64,000 nucleotides of DNA, from the NCBI RefSeq assembly GCF_000024725.1, contig NC_013960.1, forward strand, positions 3,954,001-4,018,000, given 5' to 3'. This DNA comes from Nitrosococcus halophilus Nc 4 (GTDB taxonomy: Bacteria; Pseudomonadota; Gammaproteobacteria; Nitrosococcales; Nitrosococcaceae). The notes under the pieces were generated by a model. The model was not told the origin of the DNA, made no database searches, and saw only the letters and a list, made by a program, of their open reading frames with translations. Positions 9,576 through 19,148 of this stretch are shown here, piece after piece (positions within the stretch are counted from its first letter, which is position 1; every line of letters starts with the position of its first letter). The position numbers and the translations under genes are program-made.

Positions 9576-10262
9576 TTAACTTGAGCCCCGTGAAGAAGGA
9601 GCCAAAAAGCCTGAAATAGTCAAGTGCCTATCACTCACCACTTCCACTTGCAATGAATCAAGCCCCGCTCGAACCAGTTGTCCTTGGACTTCCTCCGGCT
9701 CAAAGGCCGCCAGCAATGAATTGAAAAAATCTCGCTGCAGGATTTCCGGCTCGCCGGCCCCGTAGTGTTCCACCAAAGCCTTGGCCTCATGGCGGGTGGC
9801 CGGACGGCGGAGATCCATAATAAAAACCGGCGCGCCCCTGACCCCGTAGCGCTTGAGGCAATCCCATAAAACGGCCGGTTCAAGAAGGTGATGGAGCAGA
9901 CTGTTACTGATGAGTACATCATATTTTTCCCGGGGCAAGCGGACCTCCGGCAGTCGACCATGCAGGAACTGGACCCGCTCCCCCAACCCGGCCTGGCTAA
10001 GCGCCTGTTGTCCATGCTGCAACATGGCGGCAGCGCCGTCTACGCCATGGACGGTACAGGAAGGCCAGGCCTGCGCGACCCGCAAGGTAATATCTCCTGG
10101 ACCGCATCCCAAATCGAGCACATGGCCTTTGATGGTGCCAGGGGGGAAAGCGGCCTGGAGCAGTGCTATAAAATGGCTGTGGGGTTCGGAAAAATCGGCC
10201 TCGGCATAGGCCCGAGCTTGGGCCTCATCTTCCATTAATTCAGGCTCTGGAATACGTTTCAC
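9576..10262 (-). CDS. Class I SAM-dependent methyltransferase
   Basis: 228 residues with a Rossmann methyltransferase fold: motif I VLDLGCGPGDITLRVA, then VHGVDGAAAMLQ and motif IV DVLISNSLLHHL. The substrate cannot be read from sequence. It lies between lysA and dapF on the same strand, 60 and 31 bases from its neighbours, so it is probably co-transcribed with them. No relation to lysine synthesis is evident. Confidence 0.85.
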   Translation of the reverse strand: MKRIPEPELMEDEAQARAYAEADFSEPHSHFIALLQAAFPPGTIKGHVLDLGCGPGDITLRVAQAWPSCTVHGVDGAAAMLQHGQQALSQAGLGERVQFLHGRLPEVRLPREKYDVLISNSLLHHLLEPAVLWDCLKRYGVRGAPVFIMDLRRPATRHEAKALVEHYGAGEPEILQRDFFNSLLAAFEPEEVQGQLVRAGLDSLQVEVVSDRHLTISGFLAPSSRGSS

Positions 10263-10322
10263 GGTTAGGGCGTCGCGACTACTTGTTTTATGATCTTTAA
10301 TAGGGAAATGATAAATAACACA

Positions 10323-11573
10323 CTATTCAGGTAAGATCGATTCGCCGGCATAGAGGGATTCCACGGTTTCCCGCTCCCGCACCAAATAGGCCTTACTACC
10401 GTCCACCATCACCTCAGCGGCCCGTGGCCGAGAATTATAATTGGAACTCATAGTAAAGCCGTAGGCCCCGGCGGCCCGTGCCACCAGCAATTCCCCAACC
10501 CCAATGGCAAGATGACGCTGTTTGCCGAGAAAGTCGCCGGTCTCGCATACCGGCCCCACCACGTCAAAGAGGTGCGACTTGCCATCGGTGCTAATCGTCA
10601 CCGGGATAATCTCTTGCCAAGCATCGTAGAGCGCCGGGCGGAGCAGATCATTCATTGCCGCGTCCACAATGGCAAAATCCTTATGGGGAGTATGTTTGAG
10701 ATACTCGACTCGGGTTAACAGCACCCCTCCATTGCCGACAATGGCTCGACCAGGCTCGATCCAAACTTCCAAATTTCTCCCCACCAATTTCTCTCGCAAA
10801 GCAGTGGCATATTGCTGCGGACTAGGCGGTGCTTCATCTCGATAGGTAATTCCCAACCCGCCCCCAAGATCAATATGGCGGACCTCAATCCCCCGCTCAG
10901 CTAACTGGTCAACTAATGCTAAGACTCGTTCTGAGGCAGCCAGGAAGGGTGATAAAGAAGTGAGCTGAGAGCCAATATGACAATCCACACCAAGGATATC
11001 GATATAAGGCAAGGTAACGGCATGGGCATAAACTTCTAGAGCCTGATCAATCTCTATGCCAAATTTATTCTCACGCAACCCCGTTGCAATGTAAGGATGG
11101 GTACGCGCATCCACATCGGGGTTCACCCGCAGGGACACCGGCGCTTGCCGCCCCAATTTTCCGGCAATGTCGTTTAAATGCGCTAATTCGGCTTCAGATT
11201 CCACGTTAAAACAAGCAATACCGGCGGTAAGTGCCCGGTGCATCTCGTCAGCCCGTTTGCCCACACCGGAGAAGACCACTTGCCCAGGATCGCCACCTGC
11301 GGCGAGCACCCGTTCGAGCTCCCCCACCGAAACAATATCAAACCCCGATCCCAAACGGGCTAGGATATTCAAAACGGCTAGATTAGAGTTAGCCTTCACC
11401 GCGTAGCATAGCCGGTGGGGATAATCCTGGAAAGCTTGGTCGAATGCCCGCCACTGATGCTCAATCATGGCTCGAGAATAAACGTAACAAGGCGTACCAA
11501 AGCGGCTTGCAATCTCCGGCAAAGGAACCTCTTCCGCCCATAAAGTATTATCGTGGTAGTGAAAATGGTCCAT
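10323..11573 (-). CDS. lysA: Diaminopimelate decarboxylase
   Basis: 416 residues, a fold-III PLP enzyme that converts meso-diaminopimelate to lysine. The PLP lysine lies in RLCYAVKANSNLAVL, the glycine-rich phosphate loop in HIDLGGGLGI, and the C-terminal active-site motif in VCETGDFLG. It starts 4 bases after the lptM stop, and dapF follows two genes later. Confidence 0.97.
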   Translation of the reverse strand: MDHFHYHDNTLWAEEVPLPEIASRFGTPCYVYSRAMIEHQWRAFDQAFQDYPHRLCYAVKANSNLAVLNILARLGSGFDIVSVGELERVLAAGGDPGQVVFSGVGKRADEMHRALTAGIACFNVESEAELAHLNDIAGKLGRQAPVSLRVNPDVDARTHPYIATGLRENKFGIEIDQALEVYAHAVTLPYIDILGVDCHIGSQLTSLSPFLAASERVLALVDQLAERGIEVRHIDLGGGLGITYRDEAPPSPQQYATALREKLVGRNLEVWIEPGRAIVGNGGVLLTRVEYLKHTPHKDFAIVDAAMNDLLRPALYDAWQEIIPVTISTDGKSHLFDVVGPVCETGDFLGKQRHLAIGVGELLVARAAGAYGFTMSSNYNSRPRAAEVMVDGSKAYLVRERETVESLYAGESILPE

Positions 11574-11576
11574 AGC

Positions 11577-11711
11577 TCAGATTGCCTTTTGCATCATCCC
11601 TTTCTCTTTTGGTAGGTAAAGCGGCCCCTTTTGGCCACAGCCTGTCACTAACACTCCTAAAAACAATAGCACAGTAAGACCTAGCGCCCCCTTCCAGCGT
11701 CGCAGCACCAT
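11577..11711 (-). CDS. lptM: Small outer-membrane-assembly lipoprotein LptM (YifL-like)
   Basis: 44 codons from the ATG at 11711, preceded by a strong AAGGAGG site. A basic N-terminus and hydrophobic core lead to the lipobox LVTGC, with the mature protein starting CGQKGPLYLP. That mature motif is the hallmark of the LptM/YifL family, which in gammaproteobacteria sits directly upstream of lysA or dapF. In E. coli LptM assists maturation of the LptD LPS-export protein. The gene is easily missed because of its length. Confidence 0.93.
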   Translation of the reverse strand: MVLRRWKGALGLTVLLFLGVLVTGCGQKGPLYLPKEKGMMQKAI

Positions 11712-11928
11712 GCTTACCTCCTTAAAAAGTTTAAAGTGCCCATTGTAGCGGTTTTTTAATCATGGTTTTCGCCACTTCTTACTATTCGATCTCTACCCAT
11801 GGCCTCAAGAATTAGCCAAAACTCGCGATATCTTTAAGTGTCGCATGGGGAGTCCGCTCCCAGAGACCTTCCATTATTGAGATTGTCGCCACGGAATATC
11901 CCCCCCTACTGGAGGTACATTAGAGTAT

Positions 11929-13644
11929 ATGGCAACCCCTGGAGCACAGATCATAATGAACGGTCTGGCCCGCCGTTTAGTGGAAGATGGGCTACTTAAC
12001 GAAGCGGATGCCCTGCAGGCTCATGAGCAGTCCCGCAAGGCCAGCATTCCCTTTGTCACTTACTTAGTCCAGCAAAAACTACTCAAAAGCCTGGATATCA
12101 GCCAAGCGGCCTCACAAGAATTTGGCGTCCCCCTATTCGATCTTGATGCGTTGGATTTGGACTGCCTTCCCAAAGGCCTAGTGGAAGAGAAACTGATCCG
12201 CCAGCACCAAGCATTACCCATCTTCAAGCGCGGGAATCGTCTGTTCGTTGCCGTGGCCGATCCTACCAACCTCCAGGCATTAGACGAAATTAAATTCCAC
12301 GCGGGGATTAACACCGAAGCCATCCTCGTTGAAGAAGACAAACTAACCCGAACCATTGACCGGGCCATGGAGGCCCAGGACACGTCCCTTGCCGATCTAA
12401 ATGATACCGCGTTGGATGATCTCGATATTTCCGGGGGCGAAGAGGAGGCCCCGGAAAATTCTATCGAATCTGATGTCGATGATACACCTGTTGTACGCTT
12501 TATTAATAAGGCCCTGTTGGATGCCATTCATCAGGGGGCCTCGGATATTCACTTCGAGCCCTATGAGAAAATCTATCGGATTAGATACCGACAAGATGGG
12601 GTGCTGCGGGAAGTCGTTTGCCCTCCCGTAAGCCTAGCAAACCGGCTAGCGGCTCGCCTTAAGGTCATGGCCCGCTTGGATATTTCCGAACGGCGCGTGC
12701 CCCAAGATGGGCGCATGAAAATGAGTATCTCCAAAAACCGAGCAATTGACTTTCGTGTCAATACCTGTCCCACTTTATTTGGTGAAAAAATCGTCCTTCG
12801 TATTCTGGACCCCTCCAGCGCCCAGTTGGGAATCGACGCCCTCGGTTATGAGGAAAAACAAAAACAGCTCTTTCTAGAAACTATCCACCGGCCTTACGGG
12901 ATGGTGCTGGTTACCGGCCCCACGGGCAGCGGTAAGACCGTCTCCCTTTATACCGCGCTGAATATTCTGAATACTGCGGACCGCAATATCTCCACCGCCG
13001 AAGACCCGGCCGAAATCAACTTGCCCGGCATTAATCAGGTCAACGTATACCCGAAGGTAGGCCTGACTTTTGCTGGAGCCCTAAGAGCCTTTTTACGCCA
13101 AGATCCCGATATCATCATGGTCGGTGAGATTCGGGATCTGGAAACGGCTGAAATTGCGATTAAAGCAGCCCAAACCGGTCATATGGTGCTCTCCACCCTC
13201 CATACCAACGACGCCCCCCAGACCCTGACCCGGCTATTAAATATGGGGGTGGCTTCCTATAACATTGCCTCGGCGGTCTCCCTGATCATTGCCCAGCGCT
13301 TGGCACGGCGCCTTTGTTCCCAATGTAAAGCGCCCGAGAAGATCCCCCAGGAAGCCTTACTAGAAGAAGGCTTTACCCAAGCCCAGCTCGACACCTCCCC
13401 CACTATTTATAAGGCGGTAGGCTGCGAACGCTGCTCAGGAGGCTATAAGGGCCGAGTGGGCATCTATCAAGTGATGCCCGTATCCGAGGAGATGGGACGC
13501 ATCATTATGGCAGGGGGCAACTCCATGGAACTTTCAGAACAGGCCAAAAAAGAAGGCGTGGCCGATCTACGCCAGTCTGGGCTCAAAAAGGTTATTGATG
13601 GCATTACCAGTTTAGAGGAAATTAACCGAGTGACGAAGGAGTAA
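11929..13644 (+). CDS. pilB: Type IV pilus assembly ATPase PilB
   Basis: 571 residues; the extension motor of type IVa pili. N-terminal MshEN-type domain, then the catalytic domain with Walker A GPTGSGKTVSLYTALN (near residue 330), Walker B-type DIIMVGEIRD, a His box (STLHTND) and a zinc tetracysteine site (CSQC and CERC). An SD-like GGAGGT lies upstream of the ATG. It is the first gene of pilBCD. No pilin gene is adjacent. Confidence 0.96.
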   Translation: MATPGAQIIMNGLARRLVEDGLLNEADALQAHEQSRKASIPFVTYLVQQKLLKSLDISQAASQEFGVPLFDLDALDLDCLPKGLVEEKLIRQHQALPIFKRGNRLFVAVADPTNLQALDEIKFHAGINTEAILVEEDKLTRTIDRAMEAQDTSLADLNDTALDDLDISGGEEEAPENSIESDVDDTPVVRFINKALLDAIHQGASDIHFEPYEKIYRIRYRQDGVLREVVCPPVSLANRLAARLKVMARLDISERRVPQDGRMKMSISKNRAIDFRVNTCPTLFGEKIVLRILDPSSAQLGIDALGYEEKQKQLFLETIHRPYGMVLVTGPTGSGKTVSLYTALNILNTADRNISTAEDPAEINLPGINQVNVYPKVGLTFAGALRAFLRQDPDIIMVGEIRDLETAEIAIKAAQTGHMVLSTLHTNDAPQTLTRLLNMGVASYNIASAVSLIIAQRLARRLCSQCKAPEKIPQEALLEEGFTQAQLDTSPTIYKAVGCERCSGGYKGRVGIYQVMPVSEEMGRIIMAGGNSMELSEQAKKEGVADLRQSGLKKVIDGITSLEEINRVTKE

Positions 13645-13648
13645 TCTG

Positions 13649-14869
13649 ATGGCGCAAGCGGCAACAAAACAACAGATTTTTGTCTGGGAAGGCGCCAACC
13701 GGCAGGGGCAGCGGGTTAAGGGCGAGGTCAACGGCAAAAACACCAGCATGGTGAAAGCCGATCTCCGGCGACAAGGCATTGTACCCTTAAAGGTCCGCAA
13801 AAAACCCACGCCTTTGTTTGGCCGGCGCAAGAAAAAAATCACCCCTAAGGAGATTGCCATCTTTAGCCGCCAACTGGCGACGATGATGTCCGCGGGCGTA
13901 CCGTTGGTTCAGGCCTTTGAAATTATAGGCCGCGGCCATGAAAATGCCTCCATGCAAGCGCTGGTCCTGAATATCAAGGGGGAAGTGGAGGGTGGCGGCA
14001 CGCTGGCTGAAGCCCTCAAAAAACACCCCAGGCAATTTGACGACCTTTTTTGTAACCTGGTCAATGCCGGGGAGCAGTCCGGTACCCTCGAGACTTTGCT
14101 GGATAAAATCGCCACTTACAAAGAAAAGACAGAGGCCATCAAGGGAAAGATTAAAAAAGCACTCTTCTATCCTACCGCCGTGGTGGTGGTGGCTTTTATC
14201 ATTACCGCAATTTTGCTTATCTTCGTTATCCCCCAATTTCAAACCTTGTTCCAGAATTTCGGTGCCGATCTCCCCGCCCTCACCTTATTAGTGCTCCAGC
14301 TTTCCGCCCTCTTTCAAGAGTGGTGGTGGGCCATTTTTGGGGGCATGGGAGTCGCCATTTATAGCCTTATCGAAGCCAGGCGGCGCTCACGCAAAATCAA
14401 CCATCTCTTCGATAAATTACTACTCAAGCTGCCGGTAATTGGCGAAATCCTAAATAAGGCCACTATCGCCCGCTATGCCCGTACCCTCTCGACCATGTTT
14501 GCTGCCGGCGTTCCCTTAGTTGAAGCCATGGCCTCTGTGGCTGGCGCTGCTGGCAACTCCGTTTATGCTCAGGGCATCCTCCGCATACGCGATGAGGTCT
14601 CCACCGGGACCCAGTTACAGGCAGCTATGCGCAACAGCCAATTATTTCCTAATATGGTGGTGCAGATGGTGGCCATTGGTGAAGAAGCAGGCTCAATCGA
14701 TCAGATGCTGGCCAAAGTGGCAGATTTCTATGAGGAGGAAGTCGATAATGCCGTTGATGCCCTCAGTAGCTTGCTAGAGCCGCTTATCATGGCGATACTA
14801 GGGGTTTTGGTGGGTGGCCTTGTTATCGCCATGTACTTACCCATCTTCAAGATGGGGTCGGTCGTTTAA
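13649..14869 (+). CDS. pilC: Type IV pilus inner-membrane platform protein PilC
   Basis: 406 residues with two T2SSF domains, each followed by membrane helices (around 172-195, 215-240 and 375-400). The repeated signatures FSRQLATMMSAGVPLVQAFE and YARTLSTMFAAGVPLVEAM are clear. It anchors pilin assembly to PilB. It starts 5 bases after pilB. Confidence 0.96.
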   Translation: MAQAATKQQIFVWEGANRQGQRVKGEVNGKNTSMVKADLRRQGIVPLKVRKKPTPLFGRRKKKITPKEIAIFSRQLATMMSAGVPLVQAFEIIGRGHENASMQALVLNIKGEVEGGGTLAEALKKHPRQFDDLFCNLVNAGEQSGTLETLLDKIATYKEKTEAIKGKIKKALFYPTAVVVVAFIITAILLIFVIPQFQTLFQNFGADLPALTLLVLQLSALFQEWWWAIFGGMGVAIYSLIEARRRSRKINHLFDKLLLKLPVIGEILNKATIARYARTLSTMFAAGVPLVEAMASVAGAAGNSVYAQGILRIRDEVSTGTQLQAAMRNSQLFPNMVVQMVAIGEEAGSIDQMLAKVADFYEEEVDNAVDALSSLLEPLIMAILGVLVGGLVIAMYLPIFKMGSVV

Positions 14870-14888
14870 CTGGATTTGATTAGAATTC

Positions 14889-15758
14889 ATGGAAGTTATT
14901 GCCTTTTTTGAGAACCATCTTGCTGCCTTTGTGGCTTCAGTCTTTCTCCTAGGCTTGGCCGTAGGCAGTTTCCTCAATGTGGTGATTTACCGTCTTCCTC
15001 TCATGATGGAAAGACAATGGGAGGGTCAATGCGCAGAACTGCATGACCACCCCCTACTGGAGCAGGAACCATTCAACCTGTTCGTCCCCCGCTCTCACTG
15101 TCCAGCGTGTCGCCACAAAATCCGAGCTTGGGAGAACGTTCCCTTATTCAGTTATCTTCTGCTCCTAGGGCGCTGCAATCACTGTGGCGCCCCTATCTCT
15201 CCCCGCTATCCCCTGGTAGAACTTTTAACCGGCGTGATTTCTGCTGCCGTAGCTTGGCACTTTGGCGTCAGTTGGGAAACCATTGCCGCTTTGCTTTTAA
15301 GCTATGCCCTCATTGCGCTCACCTTTATCGATTTTGACCATCAGCTGCTGCCCGATAGCATTACCCTTCCTTTTCTTTGGTTTGGGCTAGGACTAAGTTT
15401 ATTTGAGGTATTCACGGACGTCCGAACCAGCCTAATTGGCGCCATGGCGGGTTATCTTTCCCTATGGTTGGTTTACCACCTGTTTCGGCTGCTTACCAAA
15501 AAAGAGGGGATGGGATATGGCGACTTCAAACTTTTAGCACTCCTGGGTGCCTGGTTAGGCTGGACGATGCTTCCTGCCATCATTCTACTTTCCTCATTGG
15601 TCGGCGCCATACTGGGCACTGTATGGCTCGCTCTTTCCAGCCAACACCGAGAAACCCCCCTCCCCTTTGGCCCTTATCTTGCCGCTGCCGGTTGGTTAGC
15701 CTTGATGTGGGGACAGGATATCAACCAGTTTTATCTCTCCTTCACAGGGCTCGGTTAA
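14889..15758 (+). CDS. pilD: Prepilin peptidase / N-methyltransferase PilD
   Basis: 289 residues, polytopic membrane aspartyl protease. It has the two CxxC zinc-site pairs of the cytoplasmic loop (CPAC and CNHC) and two catalytic Asp motifs (FIDFDHQLLPD and GMGYGDFKLLA). It cleaves and N-methylates type IV prepilins and type II pseudopilins. It begins 19 bases after pilC and is followed by coaE, the usual gammaproteobacterial order. Confidence 0.96.
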   Translation: MEVIAFFENHLAAFVASVFLLGLAVGSFLNVVIYRLPLMMERQWEGQCAELHDHPLLEQEPFNLFVPRSHCPACRHKIRAWENVPLFSYLLLLGRCNHCGAPISPRYPLVELLTGVISAAVAWHFGVSWETIAALLLSYALIALTFIDFDHQLLPDSITLPFLWFGLGLSLFEVFTDVRTSLIGAMAGYLSLWLVYHLFRLLTKKEGMGYGDFKLLALLGAWLGWTMLPAIILLSSLVGAILGTVWLALSSQHRETPLPFGPYLAAAGWLALMWGQDINQFYLSFTGLG

Positions 15759-15807
15759 ACTGGGGCTTTCCTCACACCAAGGAGACACACCCATAAGCTG
15801 CTGAAAA

Positions 15808-16407
15808 ATGACTATTTACAAGGTTGGACTCACCGGCGGTATTGGTAGCGGCAAGTCTACAGCAGCCCGTATTTTTGCCGAATTAGGCGTCCCCGTTATC
15901 GATACCGATATCATCGCCCGGGAATTAGTCGAACCCGGCCAACCGGCCCTTGCTGAGATTATTGCCGCTTTTGGCGAAGAAATATTAAATGCTCAAGGAA
16001 TGCTCGATCGGGCTCGCTTACGCCGCCTAGTATTTGCCAACGAAGCGTTAAAAGCTCGCCTAGAAGCAATACTACATCCCCGAATACTTCAGGAGATGCA
16101 TCACCGGGCTGCTCGACTGGCAGCACCTTACTGCATTCTCGTCATTCCCTTGCTGGTGGAAACTGCTCAAGAAGGCGCTATTGACCGAACCCTGGTCATT
16201 GATGTCCCTGAGACCATCCAACGCCATCGGGTTAAAGCCCGGGACCAGCTTTCAGATGAGGAAATTGATGCTATTCTTCGGACCCAATGCCCCCGTGCGG
16301 TCCGACTTGCCGCCGCTGATGACGTTATTGTCAATGATACCGATTTGGCCACCCTGCATCGCCAAATTGAGCGTTGCCACCAAAAATATCTCTCCTTGGC
16401 TTCCTAG
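15808..16407 (+). CDS. coaE: Dephospho-CoA kinase
   Basis: 199 residues; catalyses the last step of coenzyme A synthesis. The P-loop [16 protein letters not shown] is at the N-terminus, followed by the conserved [19 protein letters not shown]. Length and context (pilD-coaE-zapD-yacG) fit the family. Confidence 0.96.
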   Translation: MTIYKVGLTGGIGSGKSTAARIFAELGVPVIDTDIIARELVEPGQPALAEIIAAFGEEILNAQGMLDRARLRRLVFANEALKARLEAILHPRILQEMHHRAARLAAPYCILVIPLLVETAQEGAIDRTLVIDVPETIQRHRVKARDQLSDEEIDAILRTQCPRAVRLAAADDVIVNDTDLATLHRQIERCHQKYLSLAS

Positions 16408-16468
16408 CATTTGCTACTCACCTCAACCTGATCGAAAATGTTTAGTTTATAGAGAAAGAGGACGAGGT

Positions 16469-16513
16469 ATGGCTAATTTGTCCCGCTGGATAAGCAATTA
16501 TTGTGCTAAATAA
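16469..16513 (+). CDS. Possible 14-codon leader ORF overlapping the zapD start
   Basis: ATG at 16469 follows a good purine-rich site (GAGGACGAGG), encodes [14 protein letters not shown] and ends at TAA 16511-16513. The zapD start (GTG 16503) overlaps it and has no clear ribosome-binding site of its own. Translational coupling of zapD to this small ORF is an inference; it may not be expressed. Confidence 0.3.
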   Translation: MANLSRWISNYCAK

Positions 16514-17270
16514 AAATTTTTACGAACAACCACTTAACGAAAGGATCCGGACCCTGCTTAGGCTCGAGTTCCTATTCCGTCAGGTCCAACACTACCTGCC
16601 GGGTGAGTCAGAATGGGATAGCCAAGTAGCACTCACTGGCCTATTCGAATTGCTGACTATCTTTGGTCGAAGTGATCTAAAAACCGAGGCTATCAAAGAG
16701 TTAGAACGCCTACAAACCAATCTATCGCGTCTCCAAAAGTCCCCCCATGTGGACCAAGAGCGCCTAGACGAACTCTTGCAACAGATTGAAAGTCTTGCGG
16801 ACACCCTGCGGGCCAATAATATGCAACTTGGCCAACAGCTTAAAGATAGTGAGTTTCTCCATAGCATCCGGCAACGATCTACTATTCCCGGCGGTACCTG
16901 CGACTTTGATCTGCCTAGCTATCACTACTGGCGAAGATTACCGGTTGAGCAACGTGTTTCGGATCTCGAAAATTGGTTTCAAGACTTTGATCCTATCCGC
17001 AACGCCACGGAACTCATTCTTCAACTCATTCGAAGCAGCGCTCCCCCTACGCCGCACGTAGCTAAAGGAGGGCTTTATCAACAAAACCTAGACACCCACA
17101 CCCCTTACCAAATGGTCAGGGTACTGCTGCCTCCCGATAGCGATTGCTTTCCGGAAATCAGCGGGGGAAAACATCGTTTTAGTATACGTTTCATGGTTTT
17201 TTCTCTTGATAAACAAACCCAACCCGTTGAAGAGGACATCTCCTTCGAGCTATGCTGCTGTGCTATATGA
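16503..17270 (+). CDS. zapD: Cell division protein ZapD
   Basis: 255 residues resembling ZapD (YacF), an FtsZ-bundling factor of the divisome. Family patterns include [34 protein letters not shown] and [13 protein letters not shown]. The start is a GTG without a visible SD, inside a short upstream ORF. The gene ends in an ATGA overlap with yacG. Confidence 0.93.
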   Translation: MLNKNFYEQPLNERIRTLLRLEFLFRQVQHYLPGESEWDSQVALTGLFELLTIFGRSDLKTEAIKELERLQTNLSRLQKSPHVDQERLDELLQQIESLADTLRANNMQLGQQLKDSEFLHSIRQRSTIPGGTCDFDLPSYHYWRRLPVEQRVSDLENWFQDFDPIRNATELILQLIRSSAPPTPHVAKGGLYQQNLDTHTPYQMVRVLLPPDSDCFPEISGGKHRFSIRFMVFSLDKQTQPVEEDISFELCCCAI

Positions 17271-17455
17271 GTGAGAATAGGAAACGGCATATCCATTGCC
17301 CCACCTGCGGCCGTGAAACCCTCTGGTCCCAGGAAAACCCCTGGCGTCCTTTCTGTAGCGAACGCTGTCGACTGATTGATCTCAGTGCCTGGGCCACAGA
17401 AACCCATCGGATCCCAGGAGAGGAAACAAAATTTGGTCCTTCTTCAGAAGAGTGA
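17267..17455 (+). CDS. yacG: DNA gyrase inhibitor / zinc-binding protein YacG
   Basis: 62 residues with the YacG zinc finger: [10 protein letters not shown] then [16 protein letters not shown]. The ATG at 17267 overlaps the zapD stop and is preferred over an earlier in-frame ATG. YacG of E. coli binds GyrB and inhibits gyrase. The coaE-zapD-yacG order is conserved in gammaproteobacteria. Confidence 0.93.
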   Translation: MSENRKRHIHCPTCGRETLWSQENPWRPFCSERCRLIDLSAWATETHRIPGEETKFGPSSEE

Positions 17456-17573
17456 CCGCCTTTGAAGGAGTACAGGAGCCACGACGCCCCCTTACTGAGG
17501 TGGCGAAGTAAACCGGCTCGCCGAAAGCGCCTGTCGGGCTGATGAGCTTTTCAATGGGGAAAATCGAAATCAG

Positions 17574-18530
17574 TCACGATGAAACTCTAAGAGGTGGGCT
17601 CCACAACCCTCGAATAGCGGCAATACCTTGGGCTCCGCAATACCACGCTTCCTCCAAATGCTCCAGTCCCATGCCTCCTAAGGCGTAAACGGGAAAAGGA
17701 ACTTGCGCCACTAGGGTTTGGAATCGCTCCCAACCCAGGGGCGATGCCTGTGGATGAGACAGCGTTTCAAGGACGGGTCCTAGTACGGCAAAATCAACGC
17801 CAATTCTGGCAGCGTGGGCCAACTGGTCAGGGTTATGGCAGGAAGCCGCTACCCATCGATCCGCCGCCAAGGGCCGTCGGGAGAGGCACATCAAACGATC
17901 ACTGGTCAGATGCACCCCATCGGCCCCCAACTCCACAGCTTGAGCTGGCGAGGTATTCAGCAATAAGATTGCCCCATGCTCCAGGCACAAACGCCGGGCT
18001 GCCCGTGCCAAAGTTTGGTAATGCAAAGGACTAAGATTCTTAGCCCGCAGCTGGACCAACCGCACCCCGGCTCGCAATGACTGGAGTAAACGGTCTAAGA
18101 ATACCGCCGGGTCCCCAATCGGCTCCCCCGTAATAAGATAAGTGGGTGGCAGACGCACCGCCGCAACGATGGGTTGGTTGGCCGCCGGAAAAGGATAGCT
18201 GCTTAAATCCGCAGGCCAAACCCATTCCACAGGTTGGCCTTCTTGGCCCCTAGCCTCGCCAGAAAAGCGATCGACCCGCCAAGTATGGAGTCGCACGGAC
18301 CGATCCGGATAATCATGATGCACCTGCAGTAAGGGGCGGGCTTGGAGAACCCGGATCCCGAGTTCCTCCCATAACTCCCTGGAAAGGGCCTGGGCTACAC
18401 TCTCGCCTGGATTGAGCTTGCCTCCCGGAAATTCCCACAAATTGCCCTGATGGACATGGGGAGGGCGTTTGGATAACAATACCTGGCCCTGCCCATTAAA
18501 GATTGCACCTGCAGCTACCTGTAGTATCAT
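17574..18530 (-). CDS. Nudix hydrolase (MutT) fused to a ThiE/TenI-like domain
   Basis: 318 residues. Residues 1-130 form a MutT-type Nudix domain with the Nudix box GGKLNPGESVAQALSRELWEELG. Residues about 140-318 form a thiamine-phosphate-synthase-like TIM barrel (VQLRAKNLS, GADGVHLTS, DFAVLGPVLET). The fusion is well known in gammaproteobacteria. The MutT part should hydrolyse 8-oxo-dGTP; the barrel's role is unclear. It is convergent with yacG. Confidence 0.92.
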   Translation of the reverse strand: MILQVAAGAIFNGQGQVLLSKRPPHVHQGNLWEFPGGKLNPGESVAQALSRELWEELGIRVLQARPLLQVHHDYPDRSVRLHTWRVDRFSGEARGQEGQPVEWVWPADLSSYPFPAANQPIVAAVRLPPTYLITGEPIGDPAVFLDRLLQSLRAGVRLVQLRAKNLSPLHYQTLARAARRLCLEHGAILLLNTSPAQAVELGADGVHLTSDRLMCLSRRPLAADRWVAASCHNPDQLAHAARIGVDFAVLGPVLETLSHPQASPLGWERFQTLVAQVPFPVYALGGMGLEHLEEAWYCGAQGIAAIRGLWSPPLRVSS

Positions 18531-18576
18531 GGAAGGGATTATTTTGTGGAACTGGGCTTAAAGAAGGCCAGGTGTA

Positions 18577-18783
18577 ATGTCGATGCCGCGACTGCTAATC
18601 ACCCTGGGACTCATTTTAGTTGCGATAGGGGTCCTTTGGCCATGGCTGACCAAGTTGGGTCTCGGCCGGCTGCCCGGCGACATTGTCATTGAGCGGGAAA
18701 ATTTCCGCTTCTATTTCCCGATTACCACATCCATCTTGATTAGTTTAATTCTCTCCTTACTCTTTTGGCTGTTCTGCCGCTGA
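18577..18783 (+). CDS. DUF2905 family small membrane protein
   Basis: 68 residues with two membrane helices (about 4-24 and 46-66) separated by the loop LGRLPGDIVIERENFRFYFP, the DUF2905 signature. The function is unknown. It is divergent from the Nudix-ThiE gene, with 46 bases between the starts. A short hairpin (GGAGT/ACTCC) directly follows the stop. Confidence 0.9.
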   Translation: MSMPRLLITLGLILVAIGVLWPWLTKLGLGRLPGDIVIERENFRFYFPITTSILISLILSLLFWLFCR

Positions 18784-18856
18784 GGAGTGAACCTACTCCA
18801 TAATAAGGAGAATTAAACAGTTATCCTAAACTTCAAGCTTTGCTAGCCTGATCTTA

Positions 18857-19084
18857 TTAGTCCTTGAGCACATATATCGCCCCACAGTAGGGGCAACGTT
18901 CCCGCCCCGTCTCTTCGATTGGGAGATAAACCCGGGGGTGGGAGTTCCATAATTCCATAGAGGGCATCGGACAAGATAAGGGTAGATCCGCGCGCGTAAC
19001 CTCATAGCGGCGGGCTTCATTAGCCTGGGTTCCATGGGATGGAGAAGTATTATTATCCGGGGCTGTTGTTTCGCTCACGGCCAT
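18857..19084 (-). CDS. Small zinc-finger domain protein
   Basis: 75 residues. The C-terminal part carries LSCPMPSMELWNSHPRVYLP and ERCPYCGAIYVL, giving a Cys, His and CxxC ligand set like the zf-CHCC family related to NDUFS6. The N-terminal 25 residues are low in complexity. The function is not known. It is convergent with the DUF2905 gene. Confidence 0.85.
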   Translation of the reverse strand: MAVSETTAPDNNTSPSHGTQANEARRYEVTRADLPLSCPMPSMELWNSHPRVYLPIEETGRERCPYCGAIYVLKD

Positions 19085-19148
19085 ATATTCACCCTATATT
19101 GGTTTGCAGTTACTCATGGGGTTTCAGGTAAAAAGAATATTACCTGCT

